The notes under the pieces were generated by a model. That model searched no databases. It had not been told where the DNA came from and worked only from the letters and a program-made list of their open reading frames with translations. Shown one piece after another: positions 1-7,844 of a stretch of DNA of 64,000 nucleotides; within the stretch, counting starts at the first letter, position 1, and each line of letters begins with the position of its first letter. The translations under genes and the position numbers were made by a program. Source of the DNA: a virus; the IMG/VR virus record IMGVR_UViG_3300027842_000015, positions 1 through 64,000 of that record. The stretch is one strand, 5' to 3'.

Positions 1-17
1 TTTCATTACACCATGCC

Positions 18-272
18 CTAGTCTTGGCCAGGAGCACCACCAGCGCCCGTTCCCATTGGGGGTGCACCCATGGGCGGGGCACCCATACCACCACCAATGG
101 GCGGCGGGGGAGGCGTAGGCAATGGGGTTGCCTTAGCGTAATTGTTCATGCTCGGGGCACCCTGAGTTAGCGCACCGGGCTTCGGTTGCGAAGGAAAAGG
201 TTTTGCGCCTTTGCCAGCATGCTTGATCCTCTGACCGCCTTTTGAAAGAGGTGTCATATGTTTGATCATCAT
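18..272 (-). CDS. Small Pro/Gly-rich virion-module protein
   Basis: An 84-residue protein of unknown function. Its N-terminal half is basic (LSKGGQRIKHAGKGAKPF) and its C-terminal half is made of Pro-rich and Gly-Ala-Pro repeats (TPPPPP, then MGAPPMGAPPMG). The start at 272 is preceded on the minus strand by a good ribosome site (GGAG). It is the last gene of the portal-to-epimerase operon before the window edge. The N-terminal SKGG resembles the AxGG motif seen in other virion-module proteins here. No family was recognised; a role as a minor or scaffolding-associated protein is only a positional guess. Confidence 0.6.
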   Translation of the reverse strand: MMIKHMTPLSKGGQRIKHAGKGAKPFPSQPKPGALTQGAPSMNNYAKATPLPTPPPPPIGGGMGAPPMGAPPMGTGAGGAPGQD

Positions 273-328
273 GGAACTCTCCTGAGATATTCAGCCATTG
301 CGACGTTTTTCTAGGTCTTTATACGGCA

Positions 329-565
329 TTACGTCTCGCCACTAAGCCCTGTACTCCCAAACGAACTCTTGGACCCTTCAGCAGCGCCAAGAGGTTGTTC
401 TGCGCCCATCTCAGGTTTGGAATAGTCCCTACGAGAAACCTTCACCCGGGGGAAATTAGTAGGTGCTCGAACAGTTTCTTGAAATTTAGGACCACCACGG
501 GTAGACCCACTCTTGGGAACCCGTGGCGTACCTGACATGGAGACTTTCGAAGAAAAGCCGGCCAT
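329..565 (-). CDS. Small basic hypothetical protein
   Basis: A 78-residue Ser/Gly/Pro-rich basic protein with no recognised domain. The start ATG (565-563) overlaps the stop codon of the upstream gene by one base (TAATG), so translation is probably coupled. It lies in the virion operon between the 111-residue repeat protein and the terminal Pro/Gly-rich protein. Low complexity and no hydrophobic core suggest a disordered protein. No function is assigned. Confidence 0.6.
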   Translation of the reverse strand: MAGFSSKVSMSGTPRVPKSGSTRGGPKFQETVRAPTNFPRVKVSRRDYSKPEMGAEQPLGAAEGSKSSFGSTGLSGET

Positions 566-900
566 TAACGGGCGCTCGTAATACCGTCACGCGCGGGAAC
601 CGAACCCTGGTACCCGAACATCTTGGTTGAGCCGCCCATGGCGAACTTGTCACCGGTACCCTGAGACTGTTCCGGACCGTTATCGTGCTCAGTCACGCCG
701 GGTTTCTGCTCATCCGCATTCTGGTGACCAAACATCTTGTTCTTGCCACCAACAGCGAACGTAGCATCCTTCCCGCCAACCGCGTTACCCTCAGCCTTGC
801 CCTTAGGCAACTTGTAACCGGCTTCGCTGGAACCCTTGGAACCGGAACCCTTATGGACGTTATCGCCCTCGCCGTAACCGCCTTCACCGCCTTTAGCCAT
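565..900 (-). CDS. Gly-rich protein with FAxGG-KMFG repeats
   Basis: A 111-residue hydrophilic, Gly-rich, probably disordered protein. It holds two diverged repeats, FAVGGKNKMFGHQ and FAMGGSTKMFGYQ, plus AVGGKD and an N-terminal MAKGGEGG. The aromatic-Ala-x-Gly-Gly core also occurs in five other virion-module proteins of this window, which suggests a shared structural or sorting role. The start at 900 has an AGGAG ribosome site, part of which sits in a hairpin (909-934). The function is unknown. Confidence 0.65.
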   Translation of the reverse strand: MAKGGEGGYGEGDNVHKGSGSKGSSEAGYKLPKGKAEGNAVGGKDATFAVGGKNKMFGHQNADEQKPGVTEHDNGPEQSQGTGDKFAMGGSTKMFGYQGSVPARDGITSAR

Positions 901-908
901 GGAAATCT

Positions 909-934
909 CCTATGATCATGATCAAGATCATAGG
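909..934 (-). promoter_or_regulatory. Hairpin overlapping a ribosome binding site
   Basis: On the minus strand a 9-bp perfect stem (CCTATGATC pairing with GATCATAGG, 8-base loop) ends inside the AGGAG ribosome site of the gene starting at 900. Folding would hide part of the site. There is no U-tract, so it is not a simple terminator; translational control is inferred. Confidence 0.5.
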
Positions 935-947
935 TAGCACTGGCAGG

Positions 948-1952
948 TTAAAATATCCTGTCGGTCCAGGTCTTAGGGCAGTATGGCCGCTGGATTTCAA
1001 TAGGAAGATGGTACTTAAACGGCCTCGGGCCGCGGTCAACCATAGCTTTGGCCATTCTCTCAAGACCCTTAATAAGTGTCGTTTTCGTCTGATAACCTAG
1101 CAACTTGCGCGCCTTCTTAGATGAACAAAGCGCGATTTTTACTTCCTGAGGTCGCCCCGGCATGTAAACCGGTTCTAGCCTGCGAAAATCAATTACATCA
1201 GCAATAGCTGTCGCCAATTCATTAATCGTGACTGGTTGTTCATCCGGACCAATATTTATTACCTCGCCGGTAACATCTTTTTGAAAACCCATCTTCACCA
1301 AACAAGACAGACAATCATCAATAAACGAAAAACACCGCTGTTGGCGACCATCTCCATAAATGATTGGCTGCTTTCCCTGAAGCATTCGGTTCATCATGAT
1401 CGAAGCCACATTACGGAACGGATCATCATATTTCTGACGCGGACCGATGATGTTATGGGGCACAGCAATAACATACTCAGTCTTATGTGTCTCACATAGA
1501 TTAACCAGGATTTTTTCCGCTGCTACCTTGGCGATCCCATACGGGTCCTGCGGATAAGTCAGATGCCACTCTTCAAATGGCGGTTGTCCGGCGCCATACC
1601 GTGCCATCGACGAACAATGTACAATCCGCTTTACATTAGCCTGAATAGCGGCAGAGAAAACAGCCGCGGATGCACCTACAATGCTCTCGACTACGGTGTA
1701 CGGCGAAAAGACGCTAAGACCTTCATACGCAAGAGCGGCACAATGGTATACAAGGTCTACATCTTTCATAATAGATGGCCGCTCAACTAACCATTGGCAA
1801 TCCATTACTCGACAATCAACACCAGTCGGAATATTATCTTCTTCACCACCAATCATGTTGTCGATACCAACAACCGTGTGACCATCCTTCAACATCGCAT
1901 CTGCAAGGTGACTACCAAGAAATCCGGCAACGCCAGTGATTAGGACCTTCAT
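948..1952 (-). CDS. NAD-dependent sugar epimerase/dehydratase (extended SDR)
   Basis: This 334-residue protein is an extended short-chain dehydrogenase of the UDP-glucose 4-epimerase type, which acts on nucleotide sugars in the cytoplasm. The Rossmann motif GVAGFLG is at residues 7-13, the catalytic Ser lies in the HCSSMARYG segment (about 112-120), and the Tyr-x3-Lys pair is Y138/K142. The length is normal for the family. The start ATG overlaps the methyltransferase stop (ATGA). It is the last enzyme of the glycan cassette, so it probably supplies or tailors a sugar donor for the glycosyltransferase upstream. Substrate cannot be read from the sequence. Confidence 0.9.
   Translation of the reverse strand: MKVLITGVAGFLGSHLADAMLKDGHTVVGIDNMIGGEEDNIPTGVDCRVMDCQWLVERPSIMKDVDLVYHCAALAYEGLSVFSPYTVVESIVGASAAVFSAAIQANVKRIVHCSSMARYGAGQPPFEEWHLTYPQDPYGIAKVAAEKILVNLCETHKTEYVIAVPHNIIGPRQKYDDPFRNVASIMMNRMLQGKQPIIYGDGRQQRCFSFIDDCLSCLVKMGFQKDVTGEVINIGPDEQPVTINELATAIADVIDFRRLEPVYMPGRPQEVKIALCSSKKARKLLGYQTKTTLIKGLERMAKAMVDRGPRPFKYHLPIEIQRPYCPKTWTDRIF
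1259..1273. repeat. 15-bp palindrome, TTACCT-N3-CGGTAA
   Basis: One mismatch. Inside the epimerase gene. Confidence 0.7.
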
Positions 1953-2566
1953 CCGACAAATCCCTGGTTATGCCGAACCACAAACAACCACTCGTGCGGC
2001 TGCACTTTCGGCCCAAGGCCACCAACGATCTTGATAGCCTCATACTCGTATCCCGGCGGAACAGCATCCTTGAGGGACTGGAGGCTTTCTTCCGGGCCGG
2101 TTCCTAGGTCCTCGATCACGTAGGACCCCCAAGGTGCTAAGAATGGCAAAAGTGTCTTTAGTGACGTAATCTGGTGCTCACGTACATGTGAACCGTCATC
2201 CACGATCAAGTCGAACAAAGGCGCGTCTTGGTCAAATTTCGACAATACTTCGACAAGCTGGCGCGGGTTATTCTGGTCAGCAATAAATACGCTGATACGT
2301 TCCTCAGCATGCTTAAGACAATCGGCGTTGCTATCGATCCCTACGACATGGGCATTAGGGAAATATTCCTTCCACATCCGGAGGCTTGATCCGGCATGAA
2401 CACCAATCTCCAATACGTGTTTGACTTCATCACGGTCTTCCGCAAACAAGCTGTGATATACCGGGGTGTAATTATGATTGGTATCGCTATCGCCACCGCC
2501 GTACCGGTAATGTTGGCCGCCTTTATCGGTTTCGTACTTTCGTGCAAGTTCACAAAGCGGGGTCAT
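1949..2566 (-). CDS. Class I SAM-dependent methyltransferase
   Basis: A 205-residue protein with a Rossmann-type SAM-binding start (LEIGVHAGSS, residues 52-61), an acidic residue after strand 2 (GIDS) and a DLIVDDGSH segment near residues 119-127. This arrangement is typical of small-molecule or sugar methyltransferases, including those in antibiotic and surface-glycan loci. It overlaps the upstream gene by 17 bases and shares ATGA with the epimerase. A role in methylating a sugar made or transferred by its neighbours is inferred; the acceptor is unknown. Confidence 0.85.
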   Translation of the reverse strand: MTPLCELARKYETDKGGQHYRYGGGDSDTNHNYTPVYHSLFAEDRDEVKHVLEIGVHAGSSLRMWKEYFPNAHVVGIDSNADCLKHAEERISVFIADQNNPRQLVEVLSKFDQDAPLFDLIVDDGSHVREHQITSLKTLLPFLAPWGSYVIEDLGTGPEESLQSLKDAVPPGYEYEAIKIVGGLGPKVQPHEWLFVVRHNQGFVG

Positions 2567-3260
2567 GTCTCACTCCTGGATAATTGTCTAGTTGAGAAGC
2601 ATCGTACTCGGCGGGGTACCATTGGAAAGGAAGCTTAGAATTTTGTTCGACCAAAGCCCAAATCGGCAAATCAAGTGGCACAGTCTTATGTCGAGAAATC
2701 CACTCTTTAAGGGTATTTTTGTACACAAGATCAATCGCCGGAATATAAGGGTCCGGCCAAATATGCGTAGAACCACAAAAGCGCCAGTTGTTGCAGTGGG
2801 GATATACTGTTCCTCTTTCAGCAATTCCAGGGAATGGAATATAGTTCATTGATTTTTGCGATAGAGAAACACGAGCGAGAAAAGTTTTCACGCTATTTTC
2901 AGTGACTGTATTATTACGCCACGCTCCCTGCTTCAAAATACCGTAATCCAACCAGCACCATACCTCTACATATGGGTGGGCTTTTGATGCTTGTTCCGCC
3001 CAAGTCGTGCGCTGATGTTGCACAATGTGCGACATAACATTGACTTCAGGCGATGGATACCGATCCGCAGGCACTGGCATATCAGGTGGGAGACCCACAC
3101 AATGAGGAAAAGCCCAACAATCCTCCAGCTTTCCACCTCCGACAAAAAACGTGTGACCCTCGCACGCCTTTGATAGCCGTTGCCCGAGTTCATGGTATTG
3201 ATCCTCCGACAGATGCTTAACAGGAAGAGGGATAAATCCAGTAACTACACCGACCTTCAT
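2550..3260 (-). CDS. YibB/HtrL-like glycan protein, paralogue 1
   Basis: A 236-residue protein starting at the ATG at 3260, which overlaps the stop of the next gene (ATGA). It is clearly related to its upstream neighbour: both begin with a KVxVVTGxI strand, carry a W-[IL]-DYGI motif mid-protein, and share a WRFCG segment before a C-terminal W-Y-x-A/Q block. The WxDYGI motif recalls the HtrL/YibB family of putative GT-A-like glycan proteins from lipopolysaccharide loci. Assignment to that family is tentative; the cassette context supports a glycan role. Confidence 0.7.
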   Translation of the reverse strand: MKVGVVTGFIPLPVKHLSEDQYHELGQRLSKACEGHTFFVGGGKLEDCWAFPHCVGLPPDMPVPADRYPSPEVNVMSHIVQHQRTTWAEQASKAHPYVEVWCWLDYGILKQGAWRNNTVTENSVKTFLARVSLSQKSMNYIPFPGIAERGTVYPHCNNWRFCGSTHIWPDPYIPAIDLVYKNTLKEWISRHKTVPLDLPIWALVEQNSKLPFQWYPAEYDASQLDNYPGVRHDPAL

Positions 3261-3919
3261 GGGGCACCTGTGAACATTGTTTCGTTGTGGTCTGCTTGAT
3301 ACCACGCCATGGGCACTTGGTCAAGAAGTTCTAACCGTGCAAGAGTATTCACTTCCCATTCAACATTACGGGTCTCGCTTATTCGTCGTGCCGCGGTACC
3401 CATGGCATACGCCGTAAACGGCTTTATCAGTGCACGAGGCACGACCATTACACCACCACAAAATCGCCAGCAGGGGTGTGCTGGATCGATATCTCGTTTC
3501 TTGGGCCAACAGCCGGGGAGTGTCACCTTGCCATAACTATCCACCCGGCTAAGGAATTTCTGAATTACCGGGGCGGTAATACTCGGAATATGCATAATTC
3601 CGTAATCGATCCAAACAAACGTATCCGCAGTGTCCATAGAATGCGCAACACGCAACCACTCAAATTTCTGGTGCTGTACGGCATGATAAGCGAGTGTGTT
3701 CTTGTCCGGGTTATCTGAAACAGAATGGGATACATTTGGCACACCCCGTAGAAAGTTAGCAAGCCACGTATCTTGAACTTTCTGCTGGTCACTATCGAAC
3801 ACAAGTGCTTCTACGTCGCCCAAGGACCCAAGTAATTGCTCACCGAGCGCCTTGTAATCGGTGGTTCCCCGAGGATGATTAGGGATATCGATATAACCCG
3901 TGACAACCTTTACTGCCAT
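3257..3919 (-). CDS. YibB/HtrL-like glycan protein, paralogue 2
   Basis: A 220-residue paralogue of the next gene, with FVWIDYGIMHI and CWRFCGG segments at matching positions. The start at 3919 (MAVKVVTG) was chosen for its AAGGG ribosome site and because it overlaps the glycosyltransferase end by only 10 bases. The aspartate of the IDYG motif could be a metal or nucleotide-sugar ligand if the fold is GT-A. Tandem duplication suggests two related transfer steps or subunits. It carries one perfect copy of the 15-bp palindrome (3565-3579). Confidence 0.7.
   Translation of the reverse strand: MAVKVVTGYIDIPNHPRGTTDYKALGEQLLGSLGDVEALVFDSDQQKVQDTWLANFLRGVPNVSHSVSDNPDKNTLAYHAVQHQKFEWLRVAHSMDTADTFVWIDYGIMHIPSITAPVIQKFLSRVDSYGKVTLPGCWPKKRDIDPAHPCWRFCGGVMVVPRALIKPFTAYAMGTAARRISETRNVEWEVNTLARLELLDQVPMAWYQADHNETMFTGAP
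3565..3579. repeat. 15-bp palindrome, perfect
   Basis: Inside YibB-like paralogue 2. Confidence 0.8.
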
Positions 3920-5868
3920 AGCAAATCCCTTACCTCGTGCTCGTCTATAGTTGCAAGCCAAGCTTCTCGGTCAAGCACACCAAACGAGACTATGAACTTA
4001 TCATTGTGGTGAGCAAGACCAGCAGCAAACTCAATTTGCTTTCCGAAGAACACAAACGGCTTCGACACCTTACGCAACACGTATTCTTTATCAAACCATA
4101 CAAACCGGTGTTGATAGTACCTCTTCCCATTTGTCGGGTCCGGACGTGCCTCATGAACGATTGCAATATACCCACCGTCAAACGGGACACATTGGCCACC
4201 ACCTGAAAACTGATCTACTGCAAGAATAGGTTCGTGTTTTACAACGAATTCTCCGTCACTTCTAACTACCCACCCAGGACGATACATGAACTTAAATCTT
4301 CTATCATCTAATATCGGCATCCAATTCTTTTCATTCTGTTTGGGTTCAACATCCATCCGGCGCCAATTAAATACCTCTCCAGTTTCTGGATTAATCTGCA
4401 TACAAAATTGTTCGCGCCATGCATTGGAATTCTGTTCAAGAACGCATCCATTAGTCCAAAGTTCTCCATGCCAAGGGATAAGTCTCATATCCTCAACATC
4501 GAGAATATCCTTGAATACCGGTGCAGGGAAACCGGTTGGACGTTGTAGTTCTACTACTTTTCCGACCACAAAATCCAGGCTAAAATCAGCCAAATAGTTA
4601 GTGGTGCGAATAGCATGATTGCCATTATAATCGTAGCTACCATCGGGTCTAATCCTATAGCTTACTGTACGCACGATTGCCTTGATCTTATCATCCACAA
4701 TCGCCACAGACGGATTTGAATTCACGAACTTGCTATCCGGATTTACCTCCGGAATTCTATAAGCCTTGAAAGACGGCGTGTAATTCTTAAGCGGTTGCAA
4801 ATACCAGAACACGTTCCGCCTAGCAGTCTCACGGACAACATCGGGCACCTTGCGCATAAGGGAAAGATTATCAGCAGCAGAAAAGCCAATATCACGTGTC
4901 TTATCATTATATGCCCCCAGTATAGACAGTTCTTCCATGAACCCATAATCATACACATGTTCCTCGACAAATAACAAATCTCCAGGCTTCTTTATCTTTG
5001 ACCCAGCTTGGGCAAAAAGCCAGCCGGTTTGTTGTGCGTCCTTTTGTTCTCGATAGTGCCTAGCAAGATCATAAAGCGGTTCCGCACGAGAAGGGCGGTC
5101 GTTATATGCATTCAACGCCCAACGTATAAATTCCCCTTCTTCACCCAAAGCACGATAACATCGTGCAATAGCTAGTCGGGCGTACCAGACTTCTTCGTCC
5201 CACCCTCCAACGTCAACTCGGCGTCGGTAGAATTCGATCGCCCGGGTATGGTCACCACTGTCACGATAAGTCTGGGCAAGATAAAATAGAGTGCGCCCGT
5301 CGTTAGGGTGGATACCAAGATACTCAGTAAGAAGTCGTGTATCACGCTCATATTTGTCACTCCTGTTAGAACCCGTAGCATGATCTCGGAACCACCAACA
5401 GTCAGTCGGTAACTTAGCCGGTGGTGCGTCAAGATATTCGTGCGTTACACCATGATACTTACGATCCGAGCCCTTTCGCAAAAGTCTTGCATTGTAATAC
5501 GCAAGCGATCCTTGACGCTGCAAAAGGCTATAACACTCTTCGGTAAGTTTTGGTAGCGGTCCATCGACTACCAGTTCCATGTCTGCATCGCAGAACATTA
5601 TGTAGTCAAACCCTGCGTGAAAACGTTGCGCATAAAACAACGCCTTATTGCGGGCTTGCTCAAAATTCTTGAACTCACCACCTACAATTTGATGGGGGAT
5701 ACTATACTTGTTAAACATCTCCCGCATGAACGCTTGCGATCCATCTGTGGACCCAGTGTCAAAAATTACCGCGGCGGTAATATGTGGGCACACACTCGCA
5801 AGCATGCGAGGTAGGTTCGAGATTTCATTCTTGATTATGGCATTAAGACAAATGCGTGGCTGCGGCAT
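3910..5868 (-). CDS. Glycosyltransferase family 2 - TPR - propeller-like fusion
   Basis: A 652-residue multidomain protein. Residues 5-110 are a family 2 glycosyltransferase: IIKNE, then FDTGSTDGS at 36-44, then the metal-binding DAD at 94-96 (FCDADME). Residues of about 180-330 contain helical repeats of TPR type (FYLAQTYRDSGDHTRAIEFY, then similar units). The C-terminal 270 residues show repeated beta-strand blocks like a glycoside-hydrolase-type propeller (LDVEDMRLIPWHGELW, HEPILAVDQFSGGG, GLAHHNDKFIVSFG). The enzyme probably transfers a sugar from a nucleotide donor, and the propeller may bind the acceptor glycan. It lies 32 bases after a collagen-like gene, so virion protein glycosylation is a reasonable inference. 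Confidence 0.85.
   Translation of the reverse strand: MPQPRICLNAIIKNEISNLPRMLASVCPHITAAVIFDTGSTDGSQAFMREMFNKYSIPHQIVGGEFKNFEQARNKALFYAQRFHAGFDYIMFCDADMELVVDGPLPKLTEECYSLLQRQGSLAYYNARLLRKGSDRKYHGVTHEYLDAPPAKLPTDCWWFRDHATGSNRSDKYERDTRLLTEYLGIHPNDGRTLFYLAQTYRDSGDHTRAIEFYRRRVDVGGWDEEVWYARLAIARCYRALGEEGEFIRWALNAYNDRPSRAEPLYDLARHYREQKDAQQTGWLFAQAGSKIKKPGDLLFVEEHVYDYGFMEELSILGAYNDKTRDIGFSAADNLSLMRKVPDVVRETARRNVFWYLQPLKNYTPSFKAYRIPEVNPDSKFVNSNPSVAIVDDKIKAIVRTVSYRIRPDGSYDYNGNHAIRTTNYLADFSLDFVVGKVVELQRPTGFPAPVFKDILDVEDMRLIPWHGELWTNGCVLEQNSNAWREQFCMQINPETGEVFNWRRMDVEPKQNEKNWMPILDDRRFKFMYRPGWVVRSDGEFVVKHEPILAVDQFSGGGQCVPFDGGYIAIVHEARPDPTNGKRYYQHRFVWFDKEYVLRKVSKPFVFFGKQIEFAAGLAHHNDKFIVSFGVLDREAWLATIDEHEVRDLLWQ
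5766..5780. repeat. 15-bp palindrome, perfect
   Basis: Inside the glycosyltransferase N-terminal domain. Confidence 0.8.
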
Positions 5869-5900
5869 GGAGTGGGGCTCCTGTTTCGCTATGTAATGCC

Positions 5901-6770
5901 TTATCCAGAAGAGATTGTCAAGGTCCCTTGCAAGGCATTCACACCAGTCGCACCGGGCGCAGCACCATCATAGAACGTGTCAGTATAATCAAGGTTCGAG
6001 ACCAATTTAAACCATACTGCACCGTTGATATGTGGGTCCCAAGTCGGCGGGATGAACAGCCCTCCCGTGGGACCGGTGACACCTTGAAGCGTATCCGCCC
6101 CATTAGCACCATCCCAAGCGCCACTGCCACCACTAGCAGTAATCCGGCGCACCGTTAGAAATGCGCCAAACACACCTGGGCCAGTAGGTCCAGTAGGACC
6201 GGTAAATCCAGTCGCACCGGTAACTCCAGGCCCAGTTGGACCAGTTCCCGGCCCAGTAGGTCCAGTAAACCCAGTCGGCAGAGTAGCACCGGAAGCAGTA
6301 GGTCCAGTAGGTCCAGAGTTACCATAAAGACCAGTAGGACCAGTCCACCCTGCACGAGCAGTAGGTCCAGTTGGCCCAGTTGGACCAGTAGAATTGGTAC
6401 CAGAAGGACCGGTTGGGCCAGAAATACCTTGTGCACCGGTAGGCGTAGTAAGGAAAAACCCTGTCGGACCTGCAACGCCAGTAGGCCCAGTAGGACCAGT
6501 AGACGGACCAGTATTTCCTGTATTCCCCGTGAAACCAGTTTTCCCAGTAGGACCAGCAGGGGCCGCGCCGGTAGGACCAGTTGAACCTGTCTTACCAGTA
6601 GGGCCAGTCGGGCCACCAACATTAGTAAAGCCAGCCGTGCAACCGCCAAGATTGACGATATCCACAACCTGCTTCATAATGTCGCGGATGTACCCACCCC
6701 ACGCCTTATCGTAATTTCGCGCGGAACGAATGCCAGGACCGTTAAATGCGCCAGTAGCACCGGTTGCCAT
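5901..6770 (-). CDS. Collagen-like virion protein 1
   Basis: A 289-residue protein. About 65 N-terminal residues ([21 protein letters not shown]) precede a Gly-x-y tract dominated by GPT and GAT triplets to about residue 190, followed by a globular C-terminal domain of about 100 residues. The start at 6770 is preceded by GGAG. The N-terminal segment resembles that of the next collagen-like gene (residues ...[15 protein letters not shown]), so the two are paralogues with a common anchoring region. It probably forms a trimeric fibre or surface appendage. The C-terminal block ending [12 protein letters not shown] also matches its neighbour. Confidence 0.85.
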   Translation of the reverse strand: MATGATGAFNGPGIRSARNYDKAWGGYIRDIMKQVVDIVNLGGCTAGFTNVGGPTGPTGKTGSTGPTGAAPAGPTGKTGFTGNTGNTGPSTGPTGPTGVAGPTGFFLTTPTGAQGISGPTGPSGTNSTGPTGPTGPTARAGWTGPTGLYGNSGPTGPTASGATLPTGFTGPTGPGTGPTGPGVTGATGFTGPTGPTGPGVFGAFLTVRRITASGGSGAWDGANGADTLQGVTGPTGGLFIPPTWDPHINGAVWFKLVSNLDYTDTFYDGAAPGATGVNALQGTLTISSG

Positions 6771-6782
6771 TCCAATCTCCTA

Positions 6783-7400
6783 TTAACCAGCCGAGACGGT
6801 CAGCACACCTGCGTTGCTCCAAACCGCGCCCTTGATATGTGGATCGCTGGTTGGCGCTACAAAGAGCCAATTACCGCCCGCAGCACCGGTAGCACCAGTC
6901 GGTCCGGTCGCCCCAGTATTCGCACCAGTCGGGCCAGTCGCCGGGCTAGGACCGGTTGGGCCAGTAGGACCAGTAGGACCGGTCGAAGGACCAGTTACGC
7001 CAGTCGGGCCGGTCTGACCAGTCGGGCCGGTTGGCCCATTAGTCGCAGCGGGACCAGCCTGTCCCGTAGGACCAGTCATACCAGTAGCAGAAAGACCGGT
7101 GACGCCAGTAGGTCCAGTTGGACCAGTTGGTCCACCCGCCGGTCCCGTGGGACCAGTAACGCCAGTGTAACCAGTTGCAGGAGATGGACCAGTCGGTCCA
7201 GTATTACCAGTTGGTCCAGTCGGACCAGTAGGTCCGGTCGTACCAGTAGCACCACCGGTTGGGCCAGTAGGACCAGTATTCGCCTGCGGGCCAGTTGGAC
7301 CGCCAATGTTACCCGCATTGATCGCGTCCACAACCTGCTTAAGAACAGGGCCGATCGTCTGCAAATCGTAGAAACGCGAACTGCGAATGTTGTAGGTCAT
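6783..7400 (-). CDS. Collagen-like virion protein 2
   Basis: A 205-residue paralogue of the adjacent collagen-like protein. Residues 1-35 ([24 protein letters not shown]) are followed by roughly 130 residues of GPT/GNT/GAT triplets and a short C-terminal block ([23 protein letters not shown]) matching the neighbour's [12 protein letters not shown] segment. The repeat DNA is highly redundant, so copy-number change by slippage or recombination is likely. It is transcribed with portal and the glycan cassette. A trimeric fibre role is inferred. Confidence 0.85.
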   Translation of the reverse strand: MTYNIRSSRFYDLQTIGPVLKQVVDAINAGNIGGPTGPQANTGPTGPTGGATGTTGPTGPTGPTGNTGPTGPSPATGYTGVTGPTGPAGGPTGPTGPTGVTGLSATGMTGPTGQAGPAATNGPTGPTGQTGPTGVTGPSTGPTGPTGPTGPSPATGPTGANTGATGPTGATGAAGGNWLFVAPTSDPHIKGAVWSNAGVLTVSAG

Positions 7401-7458
7401 GATCCTGTCTCCGAAGAATTCTTCACCTTGGTCTTACTTGGTCCAGGTAAACATACCG

Positions 7459-7833
7459 TTAGGGACGAATTTCCCAATCTACTGCACCGACCAAAGTTGG
7501 TGGACTTCCCTGAGTAAACAGAGTACCACAATTCAAATCCGTAGTTAGTGCATAAGCCAAACCGTTAACAAACTTCAGACCAGCCACAAAAGTAGCATCA
7601 AATTGGCAAGTTCCTTGCCCAGCCGTCGCAGCAAATGGGCAACCAAATTTCCAATTTGGTTTATCAGTACCAATAATAGGAAGACGCCCAAGATCATAAA
7701 GCGCAAGAACGGCAAGAATAGTGCCGTGGTTATACATAGAAACCGCATTAACCTTGCCAAAACCAATATGGACCAAATTAGGACCAGACGATCCAGAAAG
7801 ATCAATCGGAGCAAAACCAAAAACGTTAGACAT
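7459..7833 (-). CDS. Small virion-module protein downstream of portal
   Basis: A 124-residue protein of mixed beta-rich composition (NLVHIGFGKVNAVSMYNHGTILAVLALY is a hydrophobic core) with three cysteines. It begins 11 bases after the portal stop with a GGGAG ribosome site. No family was recognised. Its position between portal and the collagen-like genes suggests a decoration, cement or fibre-attachment protein, but this rests on position only. Confidence 0.7.
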   Translation of the reverse strand: MSNVFGFAPIDLSGSSGPNLVHIGFGKVNAVSMYNHGTILAVLALYDLGRLPIIGTDKPNWKFGCPFAATAGQGTCQFDATFVAGLKFVNGLAYALTTDLNCGTLFTQGSPPTLVGAVDWEIRP

Positions 7834-7844
7834 AGCTATCTCCC

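Noticed and set aside
944-959. 16-base match (15 of 16) between 944-959 and 18546-18561, around GGTTAAAATA
   Set aside because: A match of this length with one mismatch is expected many times by chance in 64 kb, and the contexts are unrelated.
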